DNA from: Acinetobacter lwoffii
GTDB lineage: Bacteria; Pseudomonadota; Gammaproteobacteria; Pseudomonadales; Moraxellaceae
Direction of reading: 5' to 3'
Length of the DNA: 64,000 nucleotides
Assembly: GCF_002321025.1 (NCBI RefSeq)
Contig: NZ_DCLL01000027.1
Location: 1 to 64,000 of the forward strand
This document shows, piece after piece, positions 8,670 through 16,853 of this stretch (the stretch's first letter is position 1; each line of letters starts with the position of its first letter). A model generated the notes under the pieces. That model saw nothing but the letters and a program-made list of their open reading frames with translations. It ran no database searches and had not been told where the DNA came from. Made by a program: the position numbers and the translations under genes.

Positions 8670-10052
8670 TTAGTATTTATAAGCATCAGACTTGAATGGA
8701 CCTTCAACTTGAACGCCTAAGTAATCCGCTTGTTCTTGAGTCAATTGAGTCAAGACACCACCGAAACCAGCAACCATCGCAGCAGCAACTTCTTCATCTA
8801 ATTTCTTAGGAAGAAGTTCTACACGAATTTGTGCAGCTTTTTCAGATTCTGGAAGATCAGCAAATTTCTCAGCGAATAAATGCATTTGACCCAATACCTG
8901 GTTGGCAAATGAACCATCCATAATACGTGATGGGTGACCAGTCGCATTACCAAGGTTCACCAAACGGCCTTCAGAAAGAAGGATCAGGTAATCATTTTCA
9001 TTTTCTGAACGATACACCTGGTGTACTTGAGGTTTAACTTCAACCCACTTGTAGCCACGTAGGTAAGCTGTATCAATTTCAGTATCAAAGTGACCGATGT
9101 TACAAACAACTGCGCCAGCTTTTAATGAATCAAGCATTGCAGCGTCACATACGTGGTAGTTACCTGTTGTAGTTACGATAAGGTCAGTGTTTTGAAGAAG
9201 GTCAACATTGATGTCTTCTTTCTTGCCAGTTTGCACGCCATTTTTGTATGGAGATACAACTTCGTAACCGTCCATGCATGCTTGCATTGCGCAGATTGGA
9301 TCAACTTCAGTTACGCGTACAATCATGCCTTCTTGACGAAGGGATTGCGCAGAACCTTTACCTACGTCACCATAACCGATCACAAGTGCACGACGGCCAG
9401 ATAAAAGCATATCTGTACCACGTTTGATTGCATCGTTCAGTGAGTGACGGCAACCGTATTTGTTGTCGTTTTTAGACTTGGTTACTGAATCGTTTACGTT
9501 GATTGCAGGAACTTTTAAAGTGCCATCACGAAGCATTTCATACAGACGTTGAACACCTGTCGTTGTTTCTTCAGTTACACCGTGAATTTTTTCAATCACT
9601 TCTGGGTATTTTTCATGAACAAGTAGTGTTAAATCACCGCCATCGTCAAGAATCATGTTGGCATCCCAAGGCGTGCCATTTACATTGATTTGTTGTTCAA
9701 GACACCACATGTATTCTTCTTCAGTTTCGCCTTTCCAAGCAAACACAGGAATGCCCGCAGCAGCGATAGCAGCAGCAGCATGGTCTTGAGTCGAGAAGAT
9801 GTTACATGAAGTCCAGCGAACTTCTGCACCCAATTCAACCAGCGTTTCAATTAAAACGGCAGTTTGAATGGTCATGTGGATACAGCCGAGAATTTTCGCG
9901 CCTGCAAGTGGTTTAGCAGCAGCATAGCGTTTACGCAGACCCATGAGGGCTGGCATTTCAGCTTCAGCAAGTTTAATTTCTTTACGGCCGTAATCAGCAA
10001 GTGAAATATCAGCAACTTTGTAATCTGTAAATGAAGCAGTAACCGCGTTCAT
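8670..10052 (-). CDS. ahcY: Adenosylhomocysteinase (SAH hydrolase)
   Basis: This 460-residue NAD-dependent enzyme splits S-adenosylhomocysteine into adenosine and homocysteine, removing the product inhibitor of SAM-dependent methyltransferases. The NAD-binding motif GYGDVGKGSAQ is present, as are DVGKG context residues, NVNDSVTKSKNDN near the substrate lysine, HFDTEID and the C-terminal KSDAYKY. The start ATG has AGGAGAT upstream. The 5' leader carries an SAH riboswitch, which directly ties its expression to its substrate. metF and rsmE follow on the same strand. Confidence 0.98.
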   Translation of the reverse strand: MNAVTASFTDYKVADISLADYGRKEIKLAEAEMPALMGLRKRYAAAKPLAGAKILGCIHMTIQTAVLIETLVELGAEVRWTSCNIFSTQDHAAAAIAAAGIPVFAWKGETEEEYMWCLEQQINVNGTPWDANMILDDGGDLTLLVHEKYPEVIEKIHGVTEETTTGVQRLYEMLRDGTLKVPAINVNDSVTKSKNDNKYGCRHSLNDAIKRGTDMLLSGRRALVIGYGDVGKGSAQSLRQEGMIVRVTEVDPICAMQACMDGYEVVSPYKNGVQTGKKEDINVDLLQNTDLIVTTTGNYHVCDAAMLDSLKAGAVVCNIGHFDTEIDTAYLRGYKWVEVKPQVHQVYRSENENDYLILLSEGRLVNLGNATGHPSRIMDGSFANQVLGQMHLFAEKFADLPESEKAAQIRVELLPKKLDEEVAAAMVAGFGGVLTQLTQEQADYLGVQVEGPFKSDAYKY

Positions 10053-10094
10053 CAGGATCTCCTAGGAAAAAATAGATTGGATCGTTCTGTTCGC

Positions 10095-10190
10095 GGATGC
10101 CGTTGTTGATCAGAACGAATGTCTGACCGATGGTCGAGCCTAGCGATTTTACATTTAGTGCCTGTAAAACGTCGCAGCATCCCTCGACTA
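10095..10190 (-). ncRNA. SAH riboswitch in the ahcY leader
   Basis: On the minus strand the leader contains GTCGAGGGATGCTGCGACG, then TAGGCTCGAC, then AACGGCATCC. These match the conserved blocks of the SAH riboswitch family. P1 pairs GTCGAG with CTCGAC. P2 pairs GCGA and TTTTACA with TGTAAAA and TCGC. The pseudoknot P4 pairs GGATGC with GCATCC. An extra 7-bp hairpin GGTCAGA/TCTGATC sits between P1 and P4, in the place of the optional P3 stem. The element ends 42 bases before the ahcY start. In this family SAH binding raises expression of the downstream gene. Confidence 0.93.
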
Positions 10191-10197
10191 GCGCAGT

Positions 10198-10226
10198 ATT
10201 GTACTTGTATTTAATTTTATATCCAA
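10198..10226 (-). promoter_or_regulatory. Sigma-70-type promoter for ahcY
   Basis: On the minus strand TTGGAT (10221-10226) and TACAAT (10198-10203) are separated by exactly 17 bases. Transcription would start near 10191, just before the first base of riboswitch stem P1, which is the expected geometry. Confidence 0.7.
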
Positions 10227-10280
10227 GTTATAAAACAGTTACAATTAATTAGTTGCTTAATAAATAGAAAAGGAAAAAGT

Positions 10281-10814
10281 ATGGTCGAGAAAGTTAATGG
10301 GGCTTTAATAATTTTAGAAGAGCTCAGATTAGATTCTAAAATAGGCAAAAGTAAGCACTTCTCGGCGAGTGATAGACAGAAAAAATATCATAATCTAATT
10401 GGCATCCCTGCAATTTGTTTTAATATTTTTATTGGGACTGTGCTTATAGCATTTCTAACATCTGAATATAACAATACAATTCTTTCAATTGTAGCTGCAT
10501 GTCTTTCTTTTCTTAGCGCCGTATTGGGAGCGGTACAGACATTTTTTAATTTCAGTAAAAATTCAGAAGGTCATCGATCAATAGGAAATAGATATTTAGA
10601 AGTTTCTAGAAATTGTAAAATGTTAATAATGAAACATGAAGATAAGCCTTTTACCTCAGAAGATTTATGGGGTGAAGTTATAAACTTACAGAAAGTATAC
10701 CTTCTTATTAACCAAGAGGCCGAAGCTTTTCCGACATCAGAGAAAGATCTAAAAAAGGCTAGAAGTTCAGTAGAGATAACTCCTTTTAAAAAGGGCTATA
10801 ATTTAAAAAATTGA
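10281..10814 (+). CDS. SLATT-type two-helix membrane protein, stand-alone
   Basis: This 177-residue protein has two adjacent membrane helices (about residues 37-59 and 66-89), followed by EGHRSIGNRYLEVSR. That layout, two helices then a conserved R-x-YLExSR segment, resembles the SLATT family of predicted pore-forming effectors in anti-phage and conflict systems. I recognise the family by pattern only. No CD-NTase, SLOG, reverse transcriptase or other sensor gene is next to it. The gene is distinctly AT-rich against its neighbours, suggesting acquisition. AGGAAAAAG gives a good ribosome site before the ATG. It is divergent from ahcY. Confidence 0.65.
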   Translation: MVEKVNGALIILEELRLDSKIGKSKHFSASDRQKKYHNLIGIPAICFNIFIGTVLIAFLTSEYNNTILSIVAACLSFLSAVLGAVQTFFNFSKNSEGHRSIGNRYLEVSRNCKMLIMKHEDKPFTSEDLWGEVINLQKVYLLINQEAEAFPTSEKDLKKARSSVEITPFKKGYNLKN

Positions 10815-10857
10815 ATTTAAAAAATAGGCAACTATTGGTATAAATATGGGAGCAATA

Positions 10858-10892
10858 AGAAAAAAAGCCCATCATCTGACGGGCTTTTCGTT
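10858..10892 (-). terminator. Terminator after the Sel1-repeat gene
   Basis: The stem AAAAGCCC/GGGCTTTT encloses a short loop directly after the stop codon of the minus-strand gene. The A run on the plus-strand side gives the T tract. It may also serve the SLATT gene coming from the other side. Confidence 0.8.
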
Positions 10893-11417
10893 TTATTTAG
10901 CTTCTTGCTCAGCAGCATCCGCTTTTTGGGTCCAGAACTCAGCTAGTTCTTCATCGCCATCTACACCTAAACCATTTGCATAAATAAAAGCAAGATCGCG
11001 CATGGCCTGAACTTCACCCCATTCCGCAGCCTGTTTGACTAAAGAAATTGATTTCTCTACATCTTTTTCAATCACATCACCGCGACGGTAGAAACCGGCC
11101 AGCTCTAAAGTCGCAGCAGGGTGCTTCTCGATATTGGCCTTGCTTAACCAGTAATAGGCTAACTCAAAGTGAGCTTTAGATTCTTCCGGATCTTCTTCTG
11201 CTAATTCTTTGGCATACACGGTGTAACCTTCACCTAGCCAATACATTGCATCCACCAGACCGCCATTTGCTGCTTTTAAAGCCCATTCTTCAGCAAGAAT
11301 GATGTCATCATCATGCTCGCTTTGCATATACAGTTCAGCCAGTTCAAATTGCGCTTCAGCATTGCCTGCTAAGGCAAGATTGGTCAGGACAGCAGAGGGA
11401 GAAACACGCTGGGTCAT
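10893..11417 (-). CDS. Sel1-like repeat protein
   Basis: This 174-residue soluble protein is built of about four Sel1/TPR-like helical repeats, for example AEAQFELAELYMQ, DAMYWLGEGY, PAATLELAGFYRRG and QAMRDLAFIYANGLGV. Such repeats mediate protein-protein contacts. No signal peptide is visible, so it is probably cytoplasmic. It is rich in glutamate and alanine. It stands alone on its strand between terminators. The function is unknown beyond the fold. Confidence 0.85.
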   Translation of the reverse strand: MTQRVSPSAVLTNLALAGNAEAQFELAELYMQSEHDDDIILAEEWALKAANGGLVDAMYWLGEGYTVYAKELAEEDPEESKAHFELAYYWLSKANIEKHPAATLELAGFYRRGDVIEKDVEKSISLVKQAAEWGEVQAMRDLAFIYANGLGVDGDEELAEFWTQKADAAEQEAK

Positions 11418-11461
11418 ATCAACATCTCAAAAATATTGTGCGTAGACTAAAAGGTTTAAAG

Positions 11462-11491
11462 CAAAAAAGCCAATCCGAAGGCCAGCTTTTT
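11462..11491 (-). terminator. Terminator after the DUF3649-PepSY-DUF3325 operon
   Basis: AAAAAAGCC and GGCCAGCTTTTT form an imperfect stem 24 bases past the last stop codon of the operon, with a T run on the minus strand. Confidence 0.65.
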
Positions 11492-11514
11492 AAAGAGATT
11501 GGTCAATCAAATGA

Positions 11515-11853
11515 TTAGATCAAGCAAAGAATCCCTGAGATCGAGGCGATGAACACACAGAACATTACGATCACTTTAATTCTACTTGCCAGATAACTCA
11601 GGCTTAAGCCGACCACCAGTGCTGCAAAAGTCAGACTACCCAGCCAGTAACTGATCATATTGCTGATAGCTCCTGTACACAGGCACAGAATTAGGGCGAG
11701 TATGAGCAATACCCAACCGAGAATAGTCGCAAGTTGTGTTTTTGCAGGGTTGAGTTCTGTGTCAAAAATCTGTTTTTGATGTTTGGACATCGACGTTGTA
11801 AGCGCAAAGAAACCCAGTGAAGTTAAAGCCCAAATCAGTAAGAAAAACATCAT
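11515..11853 (-). CDS. DUF3325-type small membrane protein
   Basis: This 112-residue protein consists almost entirely of four hydrophobic helices. Between the first two is a short basic and polar stretch with SKHQKQIF. The pattern fits the DUF3325 proteins, usually the last member of a three-gene set with a PepSY-TM protein and a DUF3649 protein near siderophore receptors. The start overlaps the PepSY stop codon by 4 bases, indicating translational coupling. A role in iron uptake is inferred from the context and the Fur box upstream of the operon. Confidence 0.75.
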   Translation of the reverse strand: MMFFLLIWALTSLGFFALTTSMSKHQKQIFDTELNPAKTQLATILGWVLLILALILCLCTGAISNMISYWLGSLTFAALVVGLSLSYLASRIKVIVMFCVFIASISGILCLI

Positions 11854-13583
11854 GACTGATTCTCCTTGAGAGCAACCTTGGCTTTTTTAGGCGACAAGCC
11901 TTTATGGTTTTTCACTTTTTTAAATGAAAACCAGAACAAGATCGCAAGCACCCACATCGCTAGATCAAAAGAAGCAATGACCCATTGACCATGCATAATG
12001 GTGTTCCAGATCGCCTGACCGCCGGTCAGAAAATTGACGATTGGGAGCAAGGCAAATGTCCCAGTTGCAAGCATGAGAAGCTCTAGCCAAGCTTGTCGAT
12101 GACTGCGAATCATGGCATACAGTAAAGTCAGTAACCAGACAATAAAGAAGCTACGTATTTCCCAGTTCAGACGCATGTCCATGTCTGCCGGAATAAAACG
12201 GTTGGCATAGAAATAGGCAGCACAGGCAACAGGTAAACCAATAATGGCAGCGATATTGGTGACTTCCACAAGACGATAACCAAACGATTTATAGCCTTGT
12301 TTCTGTTGCTGTGGTGCACGTTTGACACACCATAGAATCAAGCCGGTGGCAATCATCAAGGTACCCACCACACCTGACATGAACAATAACCAGCGTAACG
12401 CCAGATCTACGCCACGTGCTTCATGCAATGTGGTGAATACATTATAAATACCATTTGCGATTGAAGGCATTTTCAGTGTGGTTTGATCTGGCTTTAATTC
12501 ACCTGTTACGCCATTAAAAGCAAGGCTCGGATAAACATTGCGATAAGCTACGCTGACTCCGTTTAAGGCACGAAGCTCAATTTCTGCTTTTACGGTATTT
12601 GGCTGGATAATAGTTATCATACCCACCGGATTATTTTTCCATTCTTTTTCGGCTGTTGCCAAGATCGGAGCTAGATCGGTTAACGGTGCAGGAGGTGCAG
12701 CTTGCATTTCATCACGAGAGCGGCGACCTTCACTGCGTGCAGACATTTCACCGCGCTCGCCACGATTTTCTCTCTCAGCTTGCGGTCGACGTTCTTTGCG
12801 CTCACTATGGCTTTCACGGGATTCAGCCTGAATACTGTTGTCTTGAACCAAACTCTTACGTTGATCCTGAAGGAAAGCACCACGATTTTCATAAATCTGG
12901 TTTACGCCCCAGGGCATGAGGGTAAAAAGCAATAATAATAAGCCACTGAAGGTAATCATGATGTGAAAGGGCAGGGCAAATACCGCAGTAGCATTGTGTG
13001 CATCCAACCATGAACGCTGACCTTTGCCGGGGCGGAAAGAAAAAAAATCCTTGAAAATTTTCTTATGGGTAATGACACCGCTGATGATTGCCACCAGCAT
13101 GAGCAGGGTCGCAACGCCGACCATCCAGCGCGCCCAGATTCTTGGCAAACCATACAATTCAAAGTGGAAACGGTATAAGAATGAACCACCGCGTGTTTCA
13201 CGCGCTTGCAAAACTTCGTCGGTGGCGCTGTCAATCGTCACGCGGGTACCGCCACGACGGGCACGCGGATCTTCGCCGGCACTACGAATAGTCAGGGTGG
13301 TAGTATTTTGGCGTGAGTTAGGAAGCTGGATTGCCCAGCTGCCAGCATCCGGATGGTGCTGTTGCAGATAAGCCAGTGCCACACGGGTTTGTTCGATTTG
13401 AGTCTTTGGTGGAACTGATTGATGAAATTCCGGTTTCATCCAGACGGTAATTTCGTTCTGGAAAAAGCTTAAGGTTCCGGTCAAGAAAATCGCATATAAA
13501 AGCCAGCCTAAAATCAGACTGGCCCAGGTATGCAACCACGACATCGACTGGCGTGGACCTTCGGGTTTTGCATCTACTCTCAT
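11850..13583 (-). CDS. PepSY-associated TM-helix protein (iron-regulated type)
   Basis: This 577-residue inner-membrane protein has an N-terminal helix (about 18-38), a periplasmic PepSY-like region, two helices (about 145-170 and 205-230), a long loop and four or five C-terminal helices. The FHFELYG and HNATAVFALPFHIMI segments are typical of the PepSY_TM family, members of which include ferric reductases and siderophore-uptake accessories. The loop at about residues 245-290 is an unusual run of arginine, glutamate and serine. It follows DUF3649 by one base and overlaps DUF3325 by four, so the three form an operon. The exact substrate is unknown. Confidence 0.85.
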   Translation of the reverse strand: MRVDAKPEGPRQSMSWLHTWASLILGWLLYAIFLTGTLSFFQNEITVWMKPEFHQSVPPKTQIEQTRVALAYLQQHHPDAGSWAIQLPNSRQNTTTLTIRSAGEDPRARRGGTRVTIDSATDEVLQARETRGGSFLYRFHFELYGLPRIWARWMVGVATLLMLVAIISGVITHKKIFKDFFSFRPGKGQRSWLDAHNATAVFALPFHIMITFSGLLLLLFTLMPWGVNQIYENRGAFLQDQRKSLVQDNSIQAESRESHSERKERRPQAERENRGERGEMSARSEGRRSRDEMQAAPPAPLTDLAPILATAEKEWKNNPVGMITIIQPNTVKAEIELRALNGVSVAYRNVYPSLAFNGVTGELKPDQTTLKMPSIANGIYNVFTTLHEARGVDLALRWLLFMSGVVGTLMIATGLILWCVKRAPQQQKQGYKSFGYRLVEVTNIAAIIGLPVACAAYFYANRFIPADMDMRLNWEIRSFFIVWLLTLLYAMIRSHRQAWLELLMLATGTFALLPIVNFLTGGQAIWNTIMHGQWVIASFDLAMWVLAILFWFSFKKVKNHKGLSPKKAKVALKENQS

Positions 13584-13584
13584 C

Positions 13585-13941
13585 TCAATTTCCTAAAAGC
13601 TTATAGGCGATATAGAGTAAAACACCGGGAATCGCGATCCCGAGCGTAGCTTTGAGCGTCTTATTCACCATAAATACCCAGATAAATGCAGCAGCATTCA
13701 AGCTAAAGCCAATCAGGGTGGCGGACATGGCTGCACTGCTTCCACTGTCGATAAAAAGCTGGGCAATCACGATCGTTGCCAGTGTAGCCAGTAGATAACC
13801 GCCAGCACCCGCCAGAATAAAGCGATATAAAATCATCCCACGATAAGCCAGCATACTTGCTTTGACTTTATTTTTGCTTGATGGTTTCGGTGCAGTAACT
13901 GTTCCAGTCGCTATGGCTTGCATATTCGGACTATTCATCAT
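13585..13941 (-). CDS. DUF3649-type membrane protein
   Basis: This 118-residue protein has three predicted membrane helices after a basic N-terminus (about residues 50-70, 78-95 and 98-115). It matches the DUF3649 proteins found with PepSY-TM and DUF3325 partners. Two ATG codons lie in tandem at the start (13941 and 13938), with no strong Shine-Dalgarno sequence. A Fur box lies about 40 bases upstream. It is the first gene of the operon and probably takes part in iron acquisition by association. Confidence 0.75.
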   Translation of the reverse strand: MMNSPNMQAIATGTVTAPKPSSKNKVKASMLAYRGMILYRFILAGAGGYLLATLATIVIAQLFIDSGSSAAMSATLIGFSLNAAAFIWVFMVNKTLKATLGIAIPGVLLYIAYKLLGN

Positions 13942-13977
13942 CGAAAATTCTATTTACAAACTTATGAAGTAATTAAT

Positions 13978-13996
13978 GATAATGATAACAATTATT
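13978..13996 (-). promoter_or_regulatory. Fur box upstream of the DUF3649-PepSY-DUF3325 operon
   Basis: GATAATGATAACAATTATT matches the 19-base Fur consensus GATAATGATAATCATTATC at 16 positions. It lies in the AT-rich leader of the operon, where bound Fur would block transcription when iron is plentiful. Confidence 0.8.
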
Positions 13997-14111
13997 GTTT
14001 AGATTTTAAATATGGGTTGTTGAACTATTTATATGAAAAATAAGTAAAACTGGAAGTTAGGTTAAAAAAGAGAGGGGGAAGGGAATTAAAAAAGATCAAA
14101 ATGTAAGGCTT

Positions 14112-14143
14112 GAAAATAAAAACAGCGGCTCGAAGGCCGCTGT
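14112..14143 (-). terminator. Terminator after the Tim44-like gene
   Basis: ACAGCGGC-TCGAAG-GCCGCTGT forms a strong 8-bp stem. On the minus strand it is followed by a T-rich tract (complement of AAAATAAAAA). Confidence 0.85.
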
Positions 14144-14164
14144 CTAAACTTCATTTATTCACGA

Positions 14165-15169
14165 TTAGTCTTGCTGAATACCTGCAACCACCCAGTCCTG
14201 ATTTGAACCTGCTGGTTTGGTGAAATGCCAGATTTCTGCGAACGGTTGCGGCAAGCTGTTTAAGTCTTCGCTTACCGTACCTGTAAAGCGTACGCTGACA
14301 ATATACTGGCCATTGTCAGTCGATGAGTCGACGACCATCGCATTCAGATTTGAAAACTCGGCAACATCCTGATCCTGATTGCTCATGATGTCGTTATACA
14401 TTGACTGATAAAGTTCAGGAGTCAGATAACGCTGAATTTCAGAAATGTTGCTTGCTGTATTCATGGACTGAATATGGTTAAAACGCTGACGCGCTACACG
14501 CAAGAATGCTGCAGGTTCAGTACCATCCGGTAACTGGCTGCCACTTTGGGTATAAGCTGCACCAAAAGGCGCGTTATTTGCCGGAGCAGAACCGAACGGA
14601 GCATTGTTGCTTGACGTTTGACCACCCACATTCTGACCAAAAATATTGGTACTGTCACCACCGCGAGGTGCAGTCGGTGCCTGACCAAACGGCGCTGCAT
14701 TGGCAGCACCGCTATTTGGCGCAAATGGATTAGACGCTACTTTTTTTTTTGCGCCCATCTTACGGAAAATGAAGAAGGCAACAGCAGCAGCAAGAAGGAT
14801 CCAGATCCAGCCTGGAATACCACCTTTTTCCTCTTCGGCTTGAGCAGCCTGAGCTTCAGATGCTGCTACACTTTGATCATCCGCCAAGGCATTGGCAGCA
14901 ACTGCACCAATCGCAGCACCGGCTACACCCGCGGCAACCATGCCGCCGACACCCGGACCGGATTTTTGCTGGGTTGCAGCACCGGCAACTGGCGCTTGTT
15001 GAGCAGGCGCAGCTTGACGAGGTTGTTGATAAGATTGAGTAGGTTGTGCAGAACGTTGCATGCCGTGACTTTTACCGCCACCGGCACGTTTTGCTTCAGC
15101 TGCAAAAGGCGCAACCAATAAAACTGCTGTCAAGATACCTGTGATCAAACCGCGCTGTCGAACTTCCAT
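14165..15169 (-). CDS. Tim44-like domain membrane protein with a coding A10 tract
   Basis: This 334-residue protein has a signal-type N-terminus (about 1-26), a glutamine- and proline-rich segment, an alanine/glycine-rich stretch, one membrane helix (about 119-137), a low-complexity linker with repeated APFG units (about 150-205) and a C-terminal Tim44-like domain (about 215-334). Related bacterial proteins are membrane-anchored and of unknown role. The start ATG has AGGA upstream. The codons after the helix form ten consecutive A bases (14741-14750 on the complement). One base more or one less leads to a stop within about four codons, removing the Tim44 domain. Confidence 0.85.
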   Translation of the reverse strand: MEVRQRGLITGILTAVLLVAPFAAEAKRAGGGKSHGMQRSAQPTQSYQQPRQAAPAQQAPVAGAATQQKSGPGVGGMVAAGVAGAAIGAVAANALADDQSVAASEAQAAQAEEEKGGIPGWIWILLAAAVAFFIFRKMGAKKKVASNPFAPNSGAANAAPFGQAPTAPRGGDSTNIFGQNVGGQTSSNNAPFGSAPANNAPFGAAYTQSGSQLPDGTEPAAFLRVARQRFNHIQSMNTASNISEIQRYLTPELYQSMYNDIMSNQDQDVAEFSNLNAMVVDSSTDNGQYIVSVRFTGTVSEDLNSLPQPFAEIWHFTKPAGSNQDWVVAGIQQD

Positions 15170-15287
15170 TCATTTTTCCTATGAGAATAAAACCTGTTTG
15201 TACAGTCTATTTATATAGGCTTTGTGTGGAATTTCAATCAAAAATCTGTATTTTTTTGCTCTTTGTACGAAATGAGCCGGTTTACAG

Positions 15288-16679
15288 TTAATTGAGTTCA
15301 TCACTCAGCGCCATTGCCTCGCTCAAGGCTTCATGTAAACGCGCAACTGCAATAATTTGCACGCCCTCGATGGATTTTTGCGGTGCATTGCCGCGAGGGA
15401 CAATAATGTATTTAAAACCATGTTTAATCGCTTCTTTCAGCCGTTCCTGACCGTTCGGCACAGGGCGAATCTCTCCAGACAGTCCGACTTCCCCAAAAAC
15501 CGCCAGCTGTTGCGGTAAGGCTTTGCCACGAATGCTGGAAGCGCAGGCGAGAAGTACCGCCAGATCCGAACCTGTTTCGGTAATTTTCAATCCACCGACA
15601 ATATTGACATAAACATCCTGGCCGGAGGTTTGCACACCACCATGCCGATGCATGACTGCAAGGAGCATATTTAGACGGTTCTGATCCAAACCAAGCGCTA
15701 CGCGTCTTGGTTGGCCATGTGCATCATCGACCAGTGCCTGAACCTCAACCAGTAGCGGGCGCGTACCTTCGCGGCTGATCATTACAATCGAACCGGGAAT
15801 CGCTTCATCATAACGGCTTAAAAAGATGGCTGAAGGATTGGAAACTTCGCGCAGACCTTTATCGGTCATGCCGAACACACCGAGCTCATTGACCGCACCA
15901 AAACGGTTTTTGACCGCTCGGATCATCCGGTAACGTGAATCCGACTGGCCTTCAAAATACAGCACACAGTCCACCATATGTTCCAGTACACGTGGGCCAG
16001 CCAGTGCGCCTTCTTTGGTTACATGACCGACCAGAAACAAAGACGTGCCACTATTTTTGGCAAAACGGGTCAACAAGGCCGCTGATTCACGAATTTGTGA
16101 GACACCACCTGGTGCAGATTGCAGGGTTTCGGTGTACAGGGTTTGGATCGAGTCCAGGATTGCCACCGCAGGACGTTGCTGGGCCAGTACTTCACAAATA
16201 CGTTCGACGCAGGTTTCTGCCATGACTTTGAGCTGGTCGGTCGGCAGATCCAGACGCTGGGCACGTAAAGCCACCTGAGACAAAGATTCCTCACCGGTCA
16301 CATACAGGGCCGGATTTTTGGCAGATGCCATGTGCGTGGCTGTTTGTAGCAAAATGGTGGATTTACCAATCCCGGGATCACCGCCGATTAGGACCACCGA
16401 ACCAGTGACAAGTCCGCCACCCAAGACCCGGTCAAATTCGCTGATACCCGTCGGCAGACGGGTTTCATGAGAGACTGAAACCTGATTTAAAGTCGTGATG
16501 CTGGACGCCTGGCCCGCATATCCACCACCAATTTTTGGCTGAGCACGATGCGTCACTGCCGGTGCAATGGTTACCTCAACCAGGCTGTTCCATTCCCCGC
16601 ATTCAGAACACTGCCCCGACCATTTTGGATGATCGGCACCACATTGTTCACAACGATACACACTTTTTGCTTTAGCCAT
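15288..16679 (-). CDS. radA: DNA repair protein RadA
   Basis: This 463-residue RecA-like ATPase promotes branch migration in recombination and repair, including during natural transformation in competent bacteria. An N-terminal C4 zinc finger is seen as CEQCG and CSECG. Walker A is GGDPGIGKST, the RadA-specific motif is KNRFGAVNELGVF, and a C-terminal Lon-like domain follows. The start is placed at the ATG at 16679 because the family begins just before the zinc finger. A longer in-frame start at 16820 would add 47 unrelated residues. The ribosome site is weak. Confidence 0.96.
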   Translation of the reverse strand: MAKAKSVYRCEQCGADHPKWSGQCSECGEWNSLVEVTIAPAVTHRAQPKIGGGYAGQASSITTLNQVSVSHETRLPTGISEFDRVLGGGLVTGSVVLIGGDPGIGKSTILLQTATHMASAKNPALYVTGEESLSQVALRAQRLDLPTDQLKVMAETCVERICEVLAQQRPAVAILDSIQTLYTETLQSAPGGVSQIRESAALLTRFAKNSGTSLFLVGHVTKEGALAGPRVLEHMVDCVLYFEGQSDSRYRMIRAVKNRFGAVNELGVFGMTDKGLREVSNPSAIFLSRYDEAIPGSIVMISREGTRPLLVEVQALVDDAHGQPRRVALGLDQNRLNMLLAVMHRHGGVQTSGQDVYVNIVGGLKITETGSDLAVLLACASSIRGKALPQQLAVFGEVGLSGEIRPVPNGQERLKEAIKHGFKYIIVPRGNAPQKSIEGVQIIAVARLHEALSEAMALSDELN

Positions 16680-16853
16680 ATTTGAAGATGAAGCGATTGA
16701 AATTGAGTGACAGCATAGCGGTGAATGCCATCGAAAACCAAGTCTTTCACCTGAAAAATCATGGTTTTTACGACAAGTCTTGTCGTTTTTATTTATGCTG
16801 ATTTGAATGCTGTGCGTCAACGCCGTCTATAATGCCCATCTTGTTATGCTGGA

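Noticed and set aside
14618..15121. 167-codon frame antisense to the Tim44-like gene
   Set aside because: It arises from the biased composition of the low-complexity coding strand, and passes through the linker and helix of a well-supported gene.
16680..16820. Longer RadA N-terminus
   Set aside because: The 47 extra residues precede the zinc finger that normally starts RadA and look like translated promoter DNA.
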